A stretch of DNA of 64,000 nucleotides from Undaria pinnatifida (taxonomy: Eukaryota > Sar > Phaeophyceae > Laminariales > Alariaceae): the NCBI GenBank assembly GCA_012845835.1, contig JABAKD010000009.1, positions 10,779,785 to 10,843,784 of the forward strand, written 5' to 3'. Each line of letters begins with the position of its first letter. The first letter of the stretch is position 1. The translations under genes and the position numbers were made by a program. Below the pieces are notes generated by a model. The model searched no databases, was not told where the DNA came from, and worked only from the letters and a program-made list of their open reading frames with translations. This document shows, in pieces, positions 32,559-44,792 of this stretch.

Positions 32559-35500
32559 ATGGCCGCAGGCACGGTGGTCATCAACTGGCCGGCGCGGTTG
32601 GTCAGCTTGTTCGACAAGGCCGCAATCAACGTAAGTTATCGGCCTCGTAAGTATGAGGCTATAGTACTTGCCAACAGCAGATTATTTTCGCTTGTATTGA
32701 GGATTTACTGCTCTGCTTGCTGTGGTCTAGCGGTAGAGTATCTATCATCTCTGCTTCGCGGTTGCGCTGGGGTTCTACTCTCGACTGGTGTAGTTGTGTA
32801 TTATATCCTTGCGCCCATTTTTTCTGAATGTTCTTCCGTCGCCAAAAGGAGTGCGAAAACCCGAATTGGCAAAAAGAAGTACCAGTAGGATGTAAATCGG
32901 CGAGCATGAGGGAATGCTGAAAATCCGTATGCGTATGCATGCGTGATAGAAACGACGGCAAGTATCGGGGGGCGGGAGGGGTGAGAGAAGACACCTGCGT
33001 GTAACCACGGCTTGTCTAGAAAGCCGTTGAGGGCAAAACCTCCCGCTATTAATAGTTGTAGTATGAGAGTATGAAATTGATGAGTAACAAGTGATGGCAG
33101 ATCGATGTTCGTTCTGTATGAGCGAACTTTTCACGCAATGAAGTACCAGTTCTATATACCAGGTATGTCGTAGGTCGACGTCAATCCTGTAGGCCTGCAC
33201 CACCGATTAATGACTAGGTTACGTGGGATTAGACTTAAGTAAGGTTCAGTCGCACGTGGGCGACGAAAGGAGCTACAGTATGGTGCCAATAGACTTGTAC
33301 AGTAGGCCTCGTTGCTTGAACTCCCTGCGATATGGTTTCTTCTTCTGTTTGTTGCTGTGTACGATGGGTGATAGGCGGTTTTTAAGTTCATGCTGCACAT
33401 GGTGCTATTAGTACCAAACATGGCTAATTCATGCCCCGAGTGGGCCAAACACTCATGCCCCGAGTTGGCCAAGCACCGCTCCGCTGCTCGCTGGCTGCAG
33501 TGCGTACCTCCATGTACCTAGACGTGCAACTTTCGGGCCGGGTCGCATTTTTTTACCAGGTACAGCTCGTTCGTGACACGTACTATTCATACAATGGTAG
33601 AGGATTATCGCCTATTTGTGCAGCTCGTCCGTGACCCGTACTACTATCGTAGAGGGTTATCGCCTATTTTTCCTGAGGAACCCGTTTCCAACTCCTAGAA
33701 CTATCCTAGTCAAACTCCAAGTGTTTTGTCCCGATGCGAGAAGTGCGGTGCTAAACGGGTGAAGAACCTCTATGTACTACATACCCCCCACCCCAACCGC
33801 TGACTTTTGCACAGTTGTAAGCTACCGGTAAGCCCGATACACCAATAATCGCATGAGCTACTAATAGTTCTCTTCTCACTACTAAAAATGGTATGATTTG
33901 ACGCTTGTTACGATCGGGGTATACCGGGTATAGTACAGTAGTATAATAGTATAATACTATACTACTTGTACATAGCACTTCTTGGCTAAAACGTTTTCTG
34001 AATGACGGGACTCCTCGTATAGACTATAGACTAGAATAGACGAAACAAATACCCGCGGTCCTCGTTGGACTCCTACTATACCGTATGCCAGTCGTTGTGT
34101 ATCTATTAGTAGGCCATGAAACTTGTTTCGTCGAGTTGCTCTTCCGGAATTTTGGTCAGAGTCTAGTTTCTGGGTTACTGTGTATGGATACTAGAGCTCC
34201 TGAGGTGAGAAGCCCGGGGAAATGTTGGGGCGCTCCTACCGTACTACAAGGTTCCCCTCCCTTCGGGAAGTGCCTAGGGGAGTGGCGCAAGGACACATGA
34301 TTATTTTCTACCGGACGCAATGACCATTTGTTATTATTGTACATACATACAAAAAAGACTTGCCCGGGAAAATAACGAATTCGCATTTTACCCGCAGTAC
34401 TTCTTGGGTGTACTCAATAGCAGTACTTTTAGCACTTTTTGGGTACTCGATATAGACGTGCCCACGACCGATCTATTGTTGAGAAAATACACACAACACC
34501 ACTTGACAACACACAAAACCTTTACACCCGTACGAGTATGAAATGTATGATGTGTATGATTTCGAGAAGAGCGTCACACTTCGAACTCCAGCTTAAAGAC
34601 CGCTAGGAAGCGAGAAGGGGCACGTGTGGTGTGCGATGCGGCTTACTGTAGGATATTGTGTAAAGAGCACGTACCAGGTATTATTGAGAACGAGGGAGCA
34701 AGAGGACAATACGTGACAGGCTATGACAAAAGCAACTCGACGCCGTAAAGAGGATATATTTTTTTCCGTGGGGTATTCCTCCACTCCAGAGTGACTGGAG
34801 CCTGTCCTGTGACTATGGACTTGATTATGCGAGGTAATGTGAGAACAACAACGACGGCACGCGCACATGGTCTTACCTATAGCGTTTTGCTCTCCGCATA
34901 TTTTCTGCTTTCTGTCATTTGCGATCTTGGCAAAAAAAAAACAGAAAAAATACTCTTTAAAGAACTGCCTCTGTGGACGAAATTGTATAGACTAAGGATG
35001 GGTTGGTATGTAAATTATTACTTGTACAAATATCCCCATGTTCCCGCATCGTTGGACACGCGCACCCCGAGCGGCAGCACAGCAGAAACGTGTGGTATGG
35101 TGGGGTGACAAATTATGACAGGCTCCGACACAAGCAACTCGCCGCAGCATGGCGAGGACACGCCGCGCGCACACAAATTATGTTGCCTACCGCTGCTGCT
35201 GTGTGGCAGGGTTGTAGCGTTGTGCTCTCCGCATGTTGTCTGCTGTCTCCATCTGCGATCTTGCATACACGGTGTTGCCTACCGCTGCTGCTGCTCTGCG
35301 GCAGAATTGTAGCGGTGTGCTCTCTTGGCATGGTACGACATCATATACGAAGGACACGAACATGAACATGAATCTTAGGACCGTTTGAGTGCTAATATGA
35401 TATTCAAACGATCTTTACTCCTTATGCCGGCATGCCACTGGACACTTGACAGAAGCAGCAGTAGCAGCAGCAGCAACAGCAGCAGCAGCGAGAGGTAGTG

Positions 35501-38500
35501 GCGTATAGGCGGGTAGAGCATCGCAGGCTCCGATCAAAGCAATCACCTACTACAACAGCAGCCACACGCGCATAGAGTTGCCGGCTGCTGCTGGGTGGCA
35601 GGATCGTAGCGTGGTGCCCTGTGCAAAAATAGGGAAATGTACGTGTACCCTTCTTCGAGCAGAAAACCCGGTTTGCATCCAAATCTTGCGTGTGTACACG
35701 AGGATTGGGGATGCAGAAACCCAATCCCCGGGGATGTTGCGGAAACCCGGGGATTTACCTCAAGTGTGCCAAAGACCAAATAAGTTAAAAAGGCTTGCCA
35801 CGCGCGACTCACTGCACGGATCGCGCCCAAACCTCGGGCAACGAGACCCCAACGGTCGAATTGTGCCCACCCCATCCGACGTTTCGGACAAAGGTGCGAG
35901 CACGAAGAGATGTGCCCAAAGAAAAAAAAGAAATGGCAATTAGACGTATACATATTTAGCAGCATGCGTGATTGTTGTAAGTACAAGGGCTCCGCTCCAG
36001 GGGCGGTTGGCGCCGCCCGCTACGCTCGCGCAAGGAAGAAATACAACTAAATGTAAACGGGGCAAAAAGAAAAGGCCCATGATTTGGGGCATTTAGCGAT
36101 TTGATAGTGCCAAGAGCTGTTTTATACGCAGAGCTGATTGCCCCGGCCTGTGTTGTGTGTGCTTGTTGGCGATGTCACGTTCTAATCGCCAGTATGGGTG
36201 TAATTTTCGGGGGGGGGGGATGGAGGACCGAGAGAGGACAATCAAATGAAGAAAGCGAAACGAAGACGAGTACACACGTACATACATTCCGGTCGGTACC
36301 GGGTATCGCATGATACCCGGTACTGCTTTATGTCCGAAAGAAAGCACCGCAGGGCAGGGCAAGGCACGGCACCGTACGGCACCGCACGGCGCTGCGTTGC
36401 TGAGCTATAGCTGGGTTGAGCCGAGCTGTGAGCGCATTTTTTTTTTCATTCAACATACAGTACCTGGTACGTACAGCAGTAGTACCGGTGGTATGACACT
36501 TGGAATGATACTTGGCATGTATGTAAGAAAAGTACAGGAAAAAGCACGCAGCACCGCACAGCATCGCAGAGCACCGCACAGCAGTAGTACCGCACCGCAC
36601 GGAACTGCGCGGCGCTGCGCTGCTGAGCTAGCGCTGCGGTGCGCTCTGCTGAGCGGAGCCGAGTTGATGATGAGCCAAGCTACAACAAGATGGGACTTCT
36701 GGTATGGCATGAACTCACCACGGCACAGCACTATACAGCACCGCACCACACCACACAGCATCGCACAGCAGTACCGCACCGCACGGCAGGGCACGCCAGG
36801 GAACGGCACTGCATGCTGTGTGCCACTGGGCGGAGCCGAGCTGATGGTGTGATGAGCCAACCTGAGATCAATAGGATGAGACCTCTTCTGGTACATGATG
36901 GACGCTATGTGCAACTACAAAAGAAACGCGAAGAAATCGAAGAAAAGCTGGACCGTTCCGCAAGTAACGAGAGGAGGCGGTGTCTAGGAAATAGGTGGTA
37001 TTCCCAAAAAACAGGACTTTTAAACTTATGGGAAGCAAAACATTCAACTTCCCAAAAGAAAATACTGTTGAACTTGAATTTTGGAAAATAAAAAATGAAA
37101 GCGCTGACAAGCGCTGTTTCGGGCATCCGAGCCCGCTCAGCCGTCCGGAGAGGAGAATGTCTTAAAGTTAGTGTGGAAAGCGAAAAACAATGGAGGCCTC
37201 TCAGGGCCTCTCAGGATATGGATATTTGTAAGTAGTTGTATGTACGTATGTTTATGTTGGATACAAAGCTATTGGGTGTCCTAGCTCCTCATACGAGGAC
37301 CTCCGTCAATGACTAAAGCTTTGGGCCCACAATATCACGCTCTACTTTTACCGTTGCGCGGCTCTCGTGTCGCCAGCATAAAACGGACAACATCTGACAC
37401 TTGATAAACTCGCACGCAATTGTCTCCTGCTGCTGTTTTTGCTGCTGCTGCGGTTGTTGTGGTTATATTTGCTCTTGTGGCGTGCTGCTGACATTGCACG
37501 GCAGAAGGACACGTTTCGCATCGTCCGCTTGGTGGACAATGGCAAGATATGGTCTCAGCTTCAGCTCAGGCACTCTCCAACCTCGATCGTGTCCGAAAAC
37601 ACGATCACTGACTCGCCAAAGGTATGTCCATGTACATATCATATCAGGTATCATCTATAGCATGTTGTGTGTATGTATGCGAAGTACAAGGTTCCCCTAC
37701 GGGATGTGGTTTCCTTGAAATCCGGGGGGTGTCGCAAGTTGAAGAGGGGGAACACAGGCGTTCCTACGTATGAGCTGTAAATAACAGGTACCAGGTACCA
37801 GGTATAGCATGAAATCAACTTTGAAAGCTGTAGAAAAATCGATTACGAAGCCACCGTGCTGGTAACCAGGCAGGTAGCACCAACCAGCGTAAACGTGTTC
37901 ATAGTTTAGTCTATATAGATGTATATGTGTGTTCGTAGCAACGATATTACGCGTCACAGGTATCATACAATCGGAATATCGACTGCCACCGTCGCTCCAC
38001 TATAATAACAGCAATGTGAAATGATAATGCTTCAATTCGGTACCAGGCACGTATGTTTTTCTTTTGCCAGTTTCGTGTCAAAGACTTGATCACCTTACTA
38101 ATATATAGGGCCGGCTGACGGGCGTATCGGTGCCTGAGGCTTTTGTAGGTTTGGTATGGCCATTCTGGCACATTTAAATGTGTTTTAGCTCGGCTTAGTT
38201 CTCGATCTCACAGCTGGAGTGCAATTTTATATCAGGTATGTAGTAAACACTCGGTTGGCGGTATTCATTCTCTCGTGCTCGTGACGCTCCCCGTCTTGCG
38301 GTACATATATACAGGCCTCTTGAAGCGGCCAGTGTTTGTCGGAACTCTGCCATCAGTTGCCCTCTTGCGCACGATATGCAATCATGTTACAGTTTGGTAC
38401 ATGAGGCTTGAACACGGCTTTGTCATACCTGGTAAATATGTACAGGCCAGAACTCTGGTTCCACCCTGCTTTTCTTGCCCTGTTTTCTGTTTCTCCCCGC

Positions 38501-39150
38501 TTTTTTCACAACCGCCCTCATTTTGGCAGTACGCGTACGTGTGGAAAATGACCCGCCTCCCACTGCAAGACGTGGACGTTCACGAACCGATTCGTTCTTC
38601 CTCCATGCCCACCTCCACCACCTCCACCACCTCCACCCCCGACGACTGGGACGACGATGAGGAGGACGTATTTGGCGAGGACGGTGAATCGGCCGTAGTG
38701 GATGAGGCGACATGCTCCCCCGCCGCCACGACCCCGACCACCAATCGAGACGACACGGCCGTGCCCTTCCCCCCCCGCAACGAAGTCCTCGAGGGTCACG
38801 AGACCGAGCAATTGGTGTGCGATGACTTGAAGGGGGAGAACGGGGGCGAGGAGGAGAACGGAGTGGAGAAGGAGAACGGGGGAGAGGAAGAGGAGAAGAA
38901 CGAGAAGGACGAAAAGGAGGACGAGGAGAGCCAGGAGGAGCAAGACGGGGACGTCCGCCGCTGCGAAGAACATGTGGTGTCACCCCTGTTCGTGTACGAT
39001 GTGCTTCTTCGCGGCGAGGTCACATCAGCAAGCGGAAGCTCCGAGGTGTGCCCTGCCGCTGACGAGGCGGTGATGTTCGACCACTTCGAACTAGACACCC
39101 TGCTTGACACACCAGAGCAAGAGATCGGCCAGTCGATGTCCGAGGACGAG
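32559..39150 (+). CDS. acidic multi-exon protein, exons 1-3 (unknown function)
   Basis: Unrecognised host gene with long introns. Exon 1 is 32559-32630 (MAAGTVVINWPARLVSLF, 24 codons, then GTAAGT). Exon 2 is 37505-37621 (39 codons, KDTFRIVRLVDNGKIWSQ, flanked by CACGGCAG and GTATGT). Exon 3 starts at 38530 after a pyrimidine tract and TTTTGGCAG with YAYVWKMTRLPLQDVDVHE. All three junctions are phase 0, which supports one gene. Exon 3 encodes a Ser/Thr stretch, DDWDDDEEDVFGEDGE, and a long Glu/Lys/Asn region likely to be disordered or coiled, then CEEHVVSPLFVYDVLLRGE and FDHFELDTLLDTPEQEIG. Beyond 39150 the exon runs into a palindromic amplification. The undamaged end seems to be the second sense copy at 40788-41178 plus DNA to 41350. 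Nuclear or cytosolic location is a guess. Confidence 0.5.
32715..33040 (+). mobile_element. tRNA-derived SINE, copy B
   Basis: A box TGGTCTAGCGG (32723-32733) and B box GGTTCTACTCT (32771-32781) are 37 bp apart, a tRNA-like spacing. The body word AAATCGGCGAGCA and the tail ACACCTGCGTGTAACCACGG (from 32991) match copy A (AAATCGACGAGCA, ACACCTGTGACCACGG). It lies inside the first intron of the acidic gene. Confidence 0.65.
33041..34700. other. intron DNA, nothing firm
   Basis: Part of the 4.9-kb first intron of the acidic gene. TACCAGGTA sites lie at 33157, 33554 and 34672, and a pair of GTACAGCTCGTTCGTGAC-like direct repeats near 33560-33640. No exon or RNA gene is supported. Confidence 0.35.
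34710..35640. repeat. degenerate about 405-bp tandem modules
   Basis: The words GACAGGCTCCGACACAAGCA recur in variant form near 34716, 35117 and 35526. CTACCGCTGCTGCTG with GGCAGGGTTGTAGCG appears at about 35186, 35279 and 35582, and TTTTGCTCTCCGCAT at 34885 is a further match. Within the first module, 34765-34858 is also found at 55752-55845. Confidence 0.5.
34765..34858 (+). repeat. 95-bp repeat shared with 55752
   Basis: It has GGGGTATTCC, then CTCCAGAGTGACTGGAGCC (a 6-bp-arm hairpin) and GACTTGATTATGCGAG. The copy at 55752-55845 lies just outside the end of the LTR element. About 90% identity by eye. Confidence 0.75.
35641..36320. other. intron DNA, nothing firm
   Basis: No gene is supported. 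Local CCCGGGGAT repeats occur at 35725-35755 and a G9 run at about 36211. A minus-strand frame of 147 codons (35986-35543) has no recognisable domain. Confidence 0.3.
36330..36870. repeat. degenerate GCACCGCACAGCA minisatellite modules
   Basis: Three modules (36335-36440, 36540-36680, 36720-36865) each hold runs of 10-bp units like GCACCGCACA or GCACGGCACC and end with GAGCCGAGCTG or GAGCCGAGTTG. Still within intron 1 of the acidic gene. Confidence 0.7.
38187..38230 (+). repeat. dispersed core, partial copy
   Basis: CTCGATCTCACAGCTGGAGTG followed by ATTTTATAT matches the inverse of 61371-61412 and 62340-62380. It lies in the second intron of the acidic gene. Confidence 0.45.
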
Positions 39151-41178
39151 GAGGAGGAGGGCCGATCTCTTGCTCTGGTGTGTCAAGAAGGGTGTCTAGT
39201 TCGAAGTGGTCGAACATCACCGCCTCGTCAGCGGCAGGGCACACCTCGGAGCTTCCGCTTGCTGATGTGACCTCGCCGCGAAGAAGCACATCGTACACGC
39301 ACAGGGGTGACACCACATGTTCTTCGCAGCGGCAGACGTCCCCGTCTTGCTCCTCCTGGCTCTCCTCGTCCTCCTTTACGTCCTTCTCGTTCTTCTCCTC
39401 TTCCTCTCCCCCGTTCTCAAGCTCCGAGGTGTGCCCTGCCGCTGACGAGGCGGTGATGTTCGACCACTTCGAACTAGACACCCTTCTTGACACACCAGAG
39501 CAAGAGATCGGCCAGTCGATGTCCGAGGACGACGACGAGGAGGAGGGCCGATCTCTTGCTCTGGTGTGTCAAGAAGGGTGTCTAGTTCGAAGTGGTCGAA
39601 CATCACCGCCTCGTCAGCGGCAGGGCACACCTCGGAGCTTCCGCTTGCTGATGTGACCTCGCCGCGAAGAAGCACATCGTACACGCACAGGGGTGACACC
39701 ACATGTTCTTCGCAGCGGCGGACGTCCCCGTCTTGCTCCTCCTGGCTCTCCTCGTCCTCCTTTTCGTCCTTCTCGTTCTTCTCCTCTTCCTGTCCCCCGT
39801 TCTCAAGCTCCGAGGTGTGCCCTGCCGCTGACGAGGCGGTGATGTTCGACCACTTCGAACTAGACACCCTTCTTGACACACCAGAGCAAGAGATCGGCCA
39901 GTCGATGTCCGAGGACGAGGAGGAGGAGGAGGGCCGATCTCTTGCTCTGGTGTGTCAAGAAGGGTGTCTAGTTCGAAGTGGTCGAACATCACCGCCTCGT
40001 CAGCGGCAGGGCACACCTCGGAGCTTCCGCTTGCTGATGTGACCTCGCCGCGAAGAAGCACATCGTACACGCACAGGGGTGACACCACATGTTCTTCGCA
40101 GCGGCGGACGTCCCCGTCTTGCTCCTCCTGGCTCTCCTCGTCCTCCTTTACGTCCTTCTCGTTCTTCTCCTCTTCCTCTCCCCCGTTCTCAAGCTCCGAG
40201 GTGTGCCCTGCCGCTGACGAGGCGGTGATGTTCGACCACTTCGAACTAGACACCCTTCTTGACACACCAGAGCAAGAGATCGGCCAGTCGATGTCCGAGG
40301 ACAAGGAGGAGGAGGAGGGCCGATCTCTTGCTCTGGTGTGTCAAGAAGGGTGTCTAGTTCGAAGTGGTCGAACATCACCGCCTCGTCAGCGGCAGGGCAC
40401 ACCTCGAAGCTTCCGCTTGCTGATGTGACCTCGCCGGGAAGAAGCACATCGTACACGCACAGGGGTGACACCACATGTTCTTCGCAGCGGCGGACGTCCC
40501 CGTCTTGCTCCTCCTGGCTCTCCTCGTCCTCCTTTACGTCCTTCTCGTTCTTCTCCTCTTCCTCTCCCCCGTTCTCAAGCTCCGAGGTGTGCCCTGCCGC
40601 TGACGAGGCGGTGATGTTCGACCACTTCGAACTAGACACCCTTCTTGACACACCAGAGCAAGAGATCGGCCAGTCGATGTCCGAGGACGAGGAGGAGGAG
40701 GAGGGCCGATCTCTTGCTCTGGTGTGTCAAGAAGGGTGTCTAGTTCGAAGTGGTCGAACATCACCGCCTCGTCAGTGGCAGGGAACACGTGCCCTTCCCC
40801 CCCCGCAACGAAGTCCTCGAGGGTCACGAGACCGAGCAATTGGTGTGCGATGACTTGAAGGGGGAGAACGAGGGCGAGGAGGAGAACGGAGTGGAGAAGG
40901 AGAACGGGGGAGAGGAAGAGGAGAAGAACGAGAAGGACGAAAAGGAGGACGAGGAGAGCCAGGAGGAGCAAGACGGGGACGTCCGCCGCTGCGAAGAACA
41001 TGTGGTGTCACCCCTGTGCGTGTACGATGTGCTTCTTCGCGGCGAGGTCACATCAGCAAGCGGAAGCTCCGAGGTGTGCCCTGCCGCTGACGAGGCGGTG
41101 ATGTTCGACCACTTCGAACTAGACACCCTTCTTGACACACCAGAGCAAGAGATCGGCCAGTCGATGTCCGAGGACGAG
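38758..41178. repeat. palindromic amplification array in an acidic coding exon
   Basis: Two sense copies of the exon (38758-39150 and 40788-41178, over 99% identical by eye) flank four tandem 386-bp units plus a partial fifth. Inverted arms begin with GGCCGATCTCTTGCTCTGG at 39160, 39546, 39932, 40318 and 40704; direct arms begin AAGCTCCGAGGTGTGCC at 39420, 39806, 40192 and 40578. So sense and antisense versions of the same coding text alternate, and both strands show long open frames. The first inverted arm pairs with about 258 bp of the left sense copy; the later hairpins have arms of about 95 bp with spacers near 30 bp. Units differ mainly in the GAG/GAC codons at the spacers. Confidence 0.95.
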
Positions 41179-42241
41179 GGTGGAAGGGGAGAAGGGCAAG
41201 GGAGAGGGGACGGAGGGGGGGACGGAGGATGCCAAGGGCGAGACTTTCTTCGGATGGCTGCCCTGGAGCGGACGCGCTTAGCGAGAGCTGCAAACAGCTC
41301 GCGAGAACGCGGGACAGGGGGACGTCACGATAAACGACAAGGCGTGCATTGTGAGTCAGTGGAAGTTTCGTTACGCTGCTGTACATCTGTACATAGTACT
41401 CGGGGTAGAGATGTATTTGTGATAGATGCGCATGCGGTATTGGCAGCATTTTTTGTGTACATTGGGCATGCGGTATTGCAGCATTGTTTGTGTACATTGC
41501 ACCCCTTAGTGGTATCCGAAGTCTAGACCGCCGTGGTGTCGCCACGAAATACAATGCTTACTGATCTCACGGTATCGCAAAATCTGGATTGCCTACGACA
41601 TGCACGATACCCATGCAACGCAAACCATGGAGCAATCCTTGTGCTAGTGCTAGTCGTATTCGTATTCATACTATTAACAGCAGGTAGTCACTAATATCAA
41701 CCAGCGTGCCGTGCTAAGGATAATCAATCGATCAAAGACATGAAACAACAAATAAGCTCCACCTCCATTCATCCAACCATCCTCCCATCCGTCCATCTAT
41801 CCATCCTCGAGAAAATAAATAAATACTTGAACACCAAATTTTCTTCACCGAGTGTGCCCCATCTTCCCCTCCTCATCTCTCCCCTCCTCTCTCCTCCCCT
41901 CCCTACCCCTTCTCTGTTGGCCAACTATGTTATCGCAGAAGGTCACAGTGGACGGAAGACCCGTCCTGGCTAGGTCGGGAAGGTTTCAATGGGAATTCAT
42001 GAACCGGATTTTGCAGAGGAGGCCTCGGGATGGGGGTTACGAGGTGCAACTTGCCGACGACGACGCCGGCCTCGAGGTTCAACTTCGGGGCAGATACGTG
42101 TGGGGCATGCGTGTGGGTGGCGAGGGGATGGGCAAGCAAGCTGGAGGATTGAATGCAGGGGGTGATGACGCCGAAGGCGATGGCCGTGGAGGGAGAAAAA
42201 TCTGGGGGGTTTCCGCCTCAGACTGGATGGGAGATTTGTAA
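41179..42241 (+). CDS. acidic multi-exon protein, end of exon 3 and last exon
   Basis: Past the second sense copy, the plus-strand frame that reads best is GTEDAKGETFFGWLPWSGRA. It is shifted by one base from the acidic frame and then meets a TAG (41279-41281). The same frame goes on as NAGQGDVTINDKACI to a GTGAGT donor at 41351. The last exon (41939-42241), after a long pyrimidine tract and TATCGCAG, joins in phase 0 and reads KVTVDGRPVLARSGRFQWEF, then GGYEVQLADDDAGLEVQLRG, and stops at 42241. The frame shift and TAG suggest that the rearranged gene is damaged here, or that an exon boundary is missed. The FDKAAIN end of exon 1 and this NDKACI end both sit at phase-0 donors, possibly an ancient exon duplication. 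Function unknown. Confidence 0.4.
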
Positions 42242-44076
42242 TCTTCTTGTTTTTTTTGTTCTCTGTGGTCGTCGTTGTCTTCGTCGTTGGTGCCATAAGC
42301 CCTTTAGACACAGAACTATTACAGCTGCACCCACGTTTTTTTGGGGGGGGGGCATTGCTTGATTTTTTTGTGTGCGATATTTTTTGCAGTATTGCGGTGA
42401 AATAATTTCCTCGCGTAGTGGGCAGCGCGTGTGGCATCACGCGTCGCCGCGGGGAGGAGGTTATGAATAGTTAGACTGACTCCTGGGAGTATGGCTGGCA
42501 CGTCTGGTTGTAGGTTTGGAGTTGATGTTGTTTGGGAGGGGCTTGGAAAGGGCGATGGGGGGGGGGGGGGGGGGGGTCGGGGGCAGGGCTGGCTGAGCAG
42601 AAATCGTCGGAAGAGGTGGGGAAGGAGGTCGTAGAGCAGGAACGGAATCTGAAATTCGCATGCGGTGCCTTTTTCTTGAAGCTGTTATACGGGCCTGTCG
42701 TCCTTCCCGGGTGAAGGGTTTTGCTTTTGGTACGCTGGTAATTAGCCTTGTTGTCTTGGGTCGATTTGAGTCGCCGCTTGACACAGGGGGTAGGCTATGC
42801 TGAACTCTCCAATTGCGTGGTCGCGGGGGAGGGGGTGACCATGTTCAAAGAAAGGCGCTGGATAGTTTACTATCGAACCAGCCATCTTGTATCGAAAGAG
42901 TGTTTGCTGGGAGCCTTGTCGTCGACGTTGGACACAGCAGCGCAAAGGCACGCCCATAGCACGGTCGAGGAGGGTTCGTGTTTGGCACAAGGTGACGCAT
43001 GGCCTACGTGCGTGCGTGCGACCAGTCTGGGTTTCTGCTACGGTATCTGTGTGTGCTCTTTCACGGTGCATGCGGAATGTTCACGGTAGCTTAATCAGAA
43101 TGCGGGTTTTATTTCACGCGGTACCATAGTGAGGTTGTTCCGACATTCGTACTTGGCGTAAACAACCCGTTGCTCCGTTGCTCTTGTCACCCTCTACTAT
43201 AAACTAGTACTGTAGACTAGTAGTTGTTCGCTCCCGAGGGCTGGAAAGTTGAAGCAGTTTTTGCAGCCCACGTCGTAAGGTGGAAGTAAATCTGACCCAA
43301 CAACTTGGACGTGGTGCAAGGATCTTTGTATCTGATGTCGACATGGGGGGGGCTGGGGGGGGGGGGTAAGTAATAATAAAGCTGCACACCACGGGACCAA
43401 TAACAGGTCAAGCTCTACGTTGTCTGCTCTGTGCGTGCGTATGGAACGTGACCAAGGCCCAGCTCATCTCGCATGACTTTCATCATCGATCGGCGAGCTT
43501 CTGGACAAGCCGTAATCGTGCGTGCATCCCCTTGCCCCCGGTGTATGCGTGCGTGCCGTGGCTTTTATCTTCGTGTCACTTATACCAAGGCGTTAGAAAT
43601 ATTGAATATTGCGAGCCTATGCTAAACGATCACCCTGCCCTCCCTTCCCCAGCGTTCTGTTGCTGTGTTATTCTAACCCTCTTGCGAGTACCATCACCCG
43701 CCCCCGCCCCCCCCCCCCGGATTTTGGAGATTAACTACTTGGATTAAGACGGGGATATACTTGATCCGTTGGAGTGGCCAACAACAGCGAAGAGCGGAAG
43801 AGCCATTGTTAATGTACGGGGGTACCTATAATAATGAGCAATTTATCTCAGGTTCTTCACCAGATGAGCTCTACAATATACTTGTATAATAAGATTAAGG
43901 GGCTGCTACAGACACAGGCCACCTTCTGCAGGTTCCTCTACTAGGCAGGTTCCACGTTGGTCACTCACTTGTACTAGATAAGCTCGTGTCCTAGTTCCAC
44001 ACACTCCACGGACGAACTGAATAACGTTCAATTCCGCGAGGCAAAACCGCCATCCCCTTTTTCCTATACGCACATG
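42242..44076. other. intergenic, no gene seen
   Basis: Unique-looking DNA between the acidic gene and the LTR element. There is a long G run at about 42558-42577, a G-rich tract at 43344-43368, and a C10 run near 43710. No exon or RNA gene can be supported. Confidence 0.4.
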
Positions 44077-44154
44077 CCTTCAAGGCATGTGAAGCCCTTT
44101 TATATCCAGCCGTATCCCATATCTTACGCCTTGTTAGGCTCCCATGACAATACC
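44077..44154 (-). repeat. terminal direct repeat of the LTR element, left end
   Basis: 78 bp with GGCATGTGAAGCCC and ATATCTTACGCCTTGTTAGG, matching 55563-55641. CACATGCC and GGCATGTG form a hairpin at its edge. Confidence 0.75.
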
Positions 44155-44792
44155 ATAACACTAGCCCACCCCGATGAGCCGTATATGCAGAAATATGCAA
44201 GATTCGGGGGAGCACCGATTCCACGATCTAGAACATGACTCGAAGATGCGGCTTTTCACAACCTACTCACACACCTCTACCCTGCGAGGCTACGAAGTCT
44301 CAGGAAAAATGCTACAGCAGAAAACGTCAAACGAAGAACGGAAGATAGGGAGATGGGAAAAAGGGTACAGAACACTCCGGCGAATGGCGGGAGTGACAGG
44401 CGCGAGAGCTATCACTTCCACAGAATAGCGAGGGAAACGGGGGCAGAGAAGAGGGAAAACGGGAACTATGCAGAAATATAAAAAACATTAACAAAAAGCG
44501 AAAGCGCTGGGGTCGAAGGCGGAAGAGTCAAAAACCTCGCGAGCAAAACCCCAAGCGGTCGCAAAAACGTACCAGAACGCGCTACGTACGAAACCCAACT
44601 CGCGCGCGCGGAATGGACATCGTGCCCCACCCTGCGAAGGCGACGTCAAAACCGGGCGGAGAATTACCAGAAACATCCCCCCAGGAAAACTGAATCAAAA
44701 ACCCAGAACAAAAACGAATGTCCCCCAAAGAAGCAAAATTCAAAACCGGGAAAACCGGATCAAAATACTCGAGGGCGGTGGTGGCCTGAACG
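44155..44792 (-). other. 3' untranslated part of the LTR element
   Basis: Purine-rich plus strand with no frame I can assign, between the last coding region of the fossil element and its left terminal repeat. Its composition and the word TCGAAGATGCGGCT resemble the start of the 4.6-15.8 kb tract. Confidence 0.45.

Noticed and set aside
39020-41138. Long antisense frames such as MSRRVSSSKWSN
   Set aside because: They are the antisense of the acidic exon within its palindromic array. Only the sense frame joins properly spliced exons.
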